64,000 bases of DNA from Glycine soja. Taxonomy: Eukaryota > Streptophyta > Magnoliopsida > Fabales > Fabaceae. Where the stretch lies: positions 40,245,167 to 40,309,166 of the forward strand of contig NC_041011.1 in assembly GCF_004193775.1 (NCBI RefSeq), in the 5' to 3' direction. The notes below the pieces were generated by a model, which did no database searches, was not told the origin of the DNA, and was given only the letters and a program-made list of their open reading frames with translations. A program made the translations under genes and the position numbers. This document shows, in pieces, positions 60,820 to 64,000 of the stretch (the first letter of the stretch is position 1; every line of letters begins with the position of its first letter).

Positions 60820-61300
60820 TGCAAGATGACCATAGCAGTCACAAGTTGTAAAATTCAGTGTAACCCCATGTATTCGACTCAATATATTCTAATAGCCTTA
60901 AAGCAAAACCTTGCCTACCACAAGATTGTTAATGTCAATCTTATACACACCTTAACAAAGCTACCTAGCTCGTCGGATATCCAATGCGTTATTGTGAATC
61001 TTGATAAGTTACCCTACAATTGATGTTAAGGCTAATTGGATGTTGTCGTCATAATATATAAGATTCAACCCTAGGAAACAAATCCAAACCAATGCCTTGT
61101 CAATGTTAACTGCTAAGATAAATTCACGTGTCCATGTTTGCTCCATGAAAAAATGGTGGAAGATCATCCATGGGTCGTTGTCCATTACCATCCCCTGATC
61201 ATCTTCATTATCAAATTTTACCATAAAGAAATAATTTCTTATGCCCATGATCACAAAATCGCAATCATATTTTGATTACCATTCTCGTATGGTATGCAAA
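60820..61300 (-). pseudogene. DUF4283 domain relic (LINE or retroelement ORF1-like)
   Basis: The minus strand reads YFFMVKFDNEDDQGMVMDND, then PWMIFHHFF, TWTREF, ALVWICFLGLNLIYYDDNIQ and LALTSIVG, the order of the DUF4283 domain found in gag-like proteins of plant non-LTR elements. The first stop in this frame is at about 61009; after it come LIKI, NALDIRRAR and a region with more stops matching the usual linker before the zinc knuckle. No ATG-led intact frame exists, so this is a dead copy. Confidence 0.7.
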
Positions 61301-64000
61301 CAAATATTTTCCCCCAATTGTTTGACAAGTAGGGAATTATGTCAGAGTGTAAAGCCCCTGAAAATTTGAGTATGCACCATGCACCATTGATTTTATAGGA
61401 TTGCCATCTTCTTACTCAATTATTCTTGGAAGATTTTCCTTTGATCTAGGAGATGTCATTAATTGTTTCTCCTAACCATATCTTTGAAGTAAACCCTTAA
61501 TTGTATGCTAACGTTGTGGTTAGGTGGTTCGTTTTCGGAGTTAATTAGCACCACTCTTAGAGTATGTAGAGAAAACAAAATCCTAAAACATTGTAATGTC
61601 TTTAATTTATTTATATTTAATAAATCAAAATTAACAATAATGAAGACAATTACTATATCTTTAATTTACTTTATTGAAAACAATTATTTATATTTTAAAA
61701 TGAGTTTAATGGTTATACATCTAATTACTGTTGATAACATTTTTAAAATAATTATTATAAAATTCAATAATTTTACCTTATATAATAGATTGTGATTAGA
61801 TAAAAGTAAAACTTGTTTATAATTTTTTCTCTCTTTTAAACTATTATTACAGCTTATGAGAAACTTGCTATTAGAGTTTCTATTGTAAAAAACAGTTGAA
61901 TTTTTGTGTGTGCACTTTTTTCTTAAAATATATGGCGCCGTTCTTAATTCCTCTTTTTAAGTTTTAAATTTAAATTATTTTAAATATGTTTTATATAAAT
62001 TTTTGAATATTTTAGTTAAAATTTTAGATTTTCCTTAATTAACTATGAATGTTGCTCTCATAATTTTAAATGTTTTTATCTTTTATTTACCTTTTAATCT
62101 TTTTCCTGAATTTAAAGTATCCGTACCATAATACGTAAATAATTGTATCTAGCTAACATGGAAAAAAACTTTATTTCAGATCAGCCAAAGACAATAAAGA
62201 CGACCAACATGGAATTAAAGTCAAAGATTGTATCTTATCCCCTCTCAAAATAAATCTGAATATTTACTCAATCCGCAAGACAATGAACACATAGTAAGAA
62301 ATCACAAAATAACTTGTAATTAAACCATTCAAACAAGTAAAAAAACAACTAAAAGGGATAAATAAAAAAGAGAATAAGATGACTTAAAATAAGCTAAACA
62401 TGATAAGAAATTAATATATACCTCGAATCTATTATTAAACACAAATGGCCAAAAACTAAACTCCTACCAAAATCTATTATATTAAACAGAAATGGCCAAA
62501 ATTATAAAGCGAACAAGTCAATAGGAGCTGTTTATAAAAACCAAAAAACTTGACAGAAAGTAGTAGAGAAACGTAATCAAGATTTTAGAATAAAATAAAT
62601 TATGATTTTGGTCAACAACGAATATGGGGAGTAAAAGACAGGTGGATTTAATGTAAAAAAAGAAGAAGTAACGTCAAGGAAAAAACGAAAAAGAGGTTGC
62701 TTAATCGAGTGTTCCATTCAATAGAATCGAAAAATTAGACGCAATATTTAGCACTTGTTATTGCTTCGTACATGGTTTCCCCATTCACACACGTACCTTA
62801 ACCTTTTTAGCACTTGGTCCAAATAGAACTTGAAGTCAAGGATAACCCCAGGAAAGTAGGGTATAAACTGTAAACAAACTGGACAAATTGATAATTCATG
62901 GTGACTTAAGAAAAATGAACTACGCCATTTTATTTTATTTTTGTTACAGGAGAGAGAAAAATAACAAAACAAAGGAACCTCCTATTAACAATAAATTATA
63001 TTAAACTAAAATATACTTCTAAGATGAAAGAAACGACGCTTGATAAAGTGTTGACTTTAATCCACCATTGGCTTTATCTACGACTTATCGTTGAACGGAT
63101 TGATTAATTAGCAATTTAAATTTCACCATCGTGTTGCTGACCAAGACAGAGAAACGTCAGATATTTCTTTGACTTTCTTGTTGTATGCTAAGTAGATAGT
63201 TTTTGGGTTGATTTCGATATTTATTTTTAAATGATGTGATTTAAGATATTTTGTAGTGTATTCAATTTAATGAACACACGATAAAAAAAAAAGGTTAAAA
63301 TATATATTTAAAATATTTACTATGTGATTGTATTAATATATTTTATATATAAATTTGAGTTCTTATTATTGAATGAAAGTACTTTAGAAATTACTTTTAC
63401 TTTTAGTCTTTTACGTGACTTATTGTCTTATCCTAGAATAAATATTTTATTTATTTTTAAAATATTATTACTTAATTTTAATTTTAAATCTTAGTATATT
63501 ATATAAAATTAAAAATATATTTTTATAGATAAACCGAAATTTAATATTATTATAATCTTAATTTTAATTTGGTTTTTTAGTTTTGACACGTTATATCAAT
63601 AAAAATGATATTTTTTTAATTCATATAATTTATTTCTACTCCTTACTTTTAGAAGTCATAGTGCTTCATTGTTTTATTTGATATAGAACAAAGATCTACT
63701 ATTTTTCATTTTTATATGAATTTTATTTAAATTTAAGAATACTTTTGCATTGTGGAGGCTTCAACTTAAAACTACATGCAAATTACTCATTTTTCTACAA
63801 CTAAGCTTATTTTAGTGGGATAAGAAACTTGCTAGTTATTTCCTTAAAAGCAATGGTTAAAAATAAAAAAAGTAAAAACTTTTATAACACATTCTTATTG
63901 CATTTTTAACTTAAAAAACCAACGTGCACGTTAGAAATGCACTAATAATATTTTTCACTTTTTTTTAATTCTAAATAAGCGTTTTAAAGTATTTGATTAA
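61301..64000. other. Intergenic A+T-rich DNA to the window end
   Basis: No supported gene. The frame at 61505-61795 is A+T-driven, and the one at 62748-62972 has no motif. Further LINE sequence may extend from the DUF4283 relic to about 61500 but is too decayed to delimit. Confidence 0.5.

Overview
The window is nuclear DNA of a dicot, almost certainly a legume and probably Glycine. The genes have many short exons with GT-AG introns, intergenic DNA is very A+T-rich with long (TA)n runs, and the transposon relics are of plant type. A cluster of the palindrome GTAATCGATTAC with CTTGAATCTTGA-type repeats near 58.2-59.5 kb is a pattern I associate with soybean. The species call is an inference; the protein calls rest on reading spliced exons.

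Six protein-coding genes can be reconstructed from start to stop. (1) 5093-13912, minus: a RING-H2 protein resembling the E3 ligase RFI2, with two very large introns that hold a 175-bp tandem array, a TRIM-like LTR element and a LINE fragment. (2) 18504-20098, plus: TCTP, 168 residues. (3) 22384-25394, minus: RPT5, an AAA-ATPase subunit of the 26S proteasome, 423 residues in 10 exons, convergent with TCTP. (4) 38079-38432, minus: an intronless RALF peptide precursor. (5) 43861-45181, minus: a heavy-metal-associated isoprenylated plant protein (HIPP) ending in a CaaX box. (6) 49828-55951, minus: a respiratory burst oxidase homolog (RBOH, NADPH oxidase), 888 residues in 12 exons. These are unrelated housekeeping and signalling genes; RALF and RBOH belong to connected signalling pathways but are not evidently co-regulated here.

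The most interesting stretch is 26.7-30.5 kb. It is a degenerate Mutator-like element (MULE) with long imperfect terminal inverted repeats and a 9-bp target duplication. It carries a broken plant-mobile-domain gene and the broken N-terminal half of a MULE transposase, which meet tail to tail where both have lost their 3' halves. The element lies in one copy of a local tandem duplication, and the other copy, a few hundred bp away, preserves the empty insertion site.

Other relics: LINE fragments at 6.5-7.8 kb, 21.3-21.8 kb and 60.8-61.3 kb (DUF4283); a three-copy dispersed element with inverted ends TTATCAAACTCTC near 34.3, 39.0 and 48.7 kb; a duplicated tRNA-Glu 5' half near 32.9 kb; and a repeat block at 58.1-59.5 kb. 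The remaining sequence is A+T-rich and shows no gene I can support.
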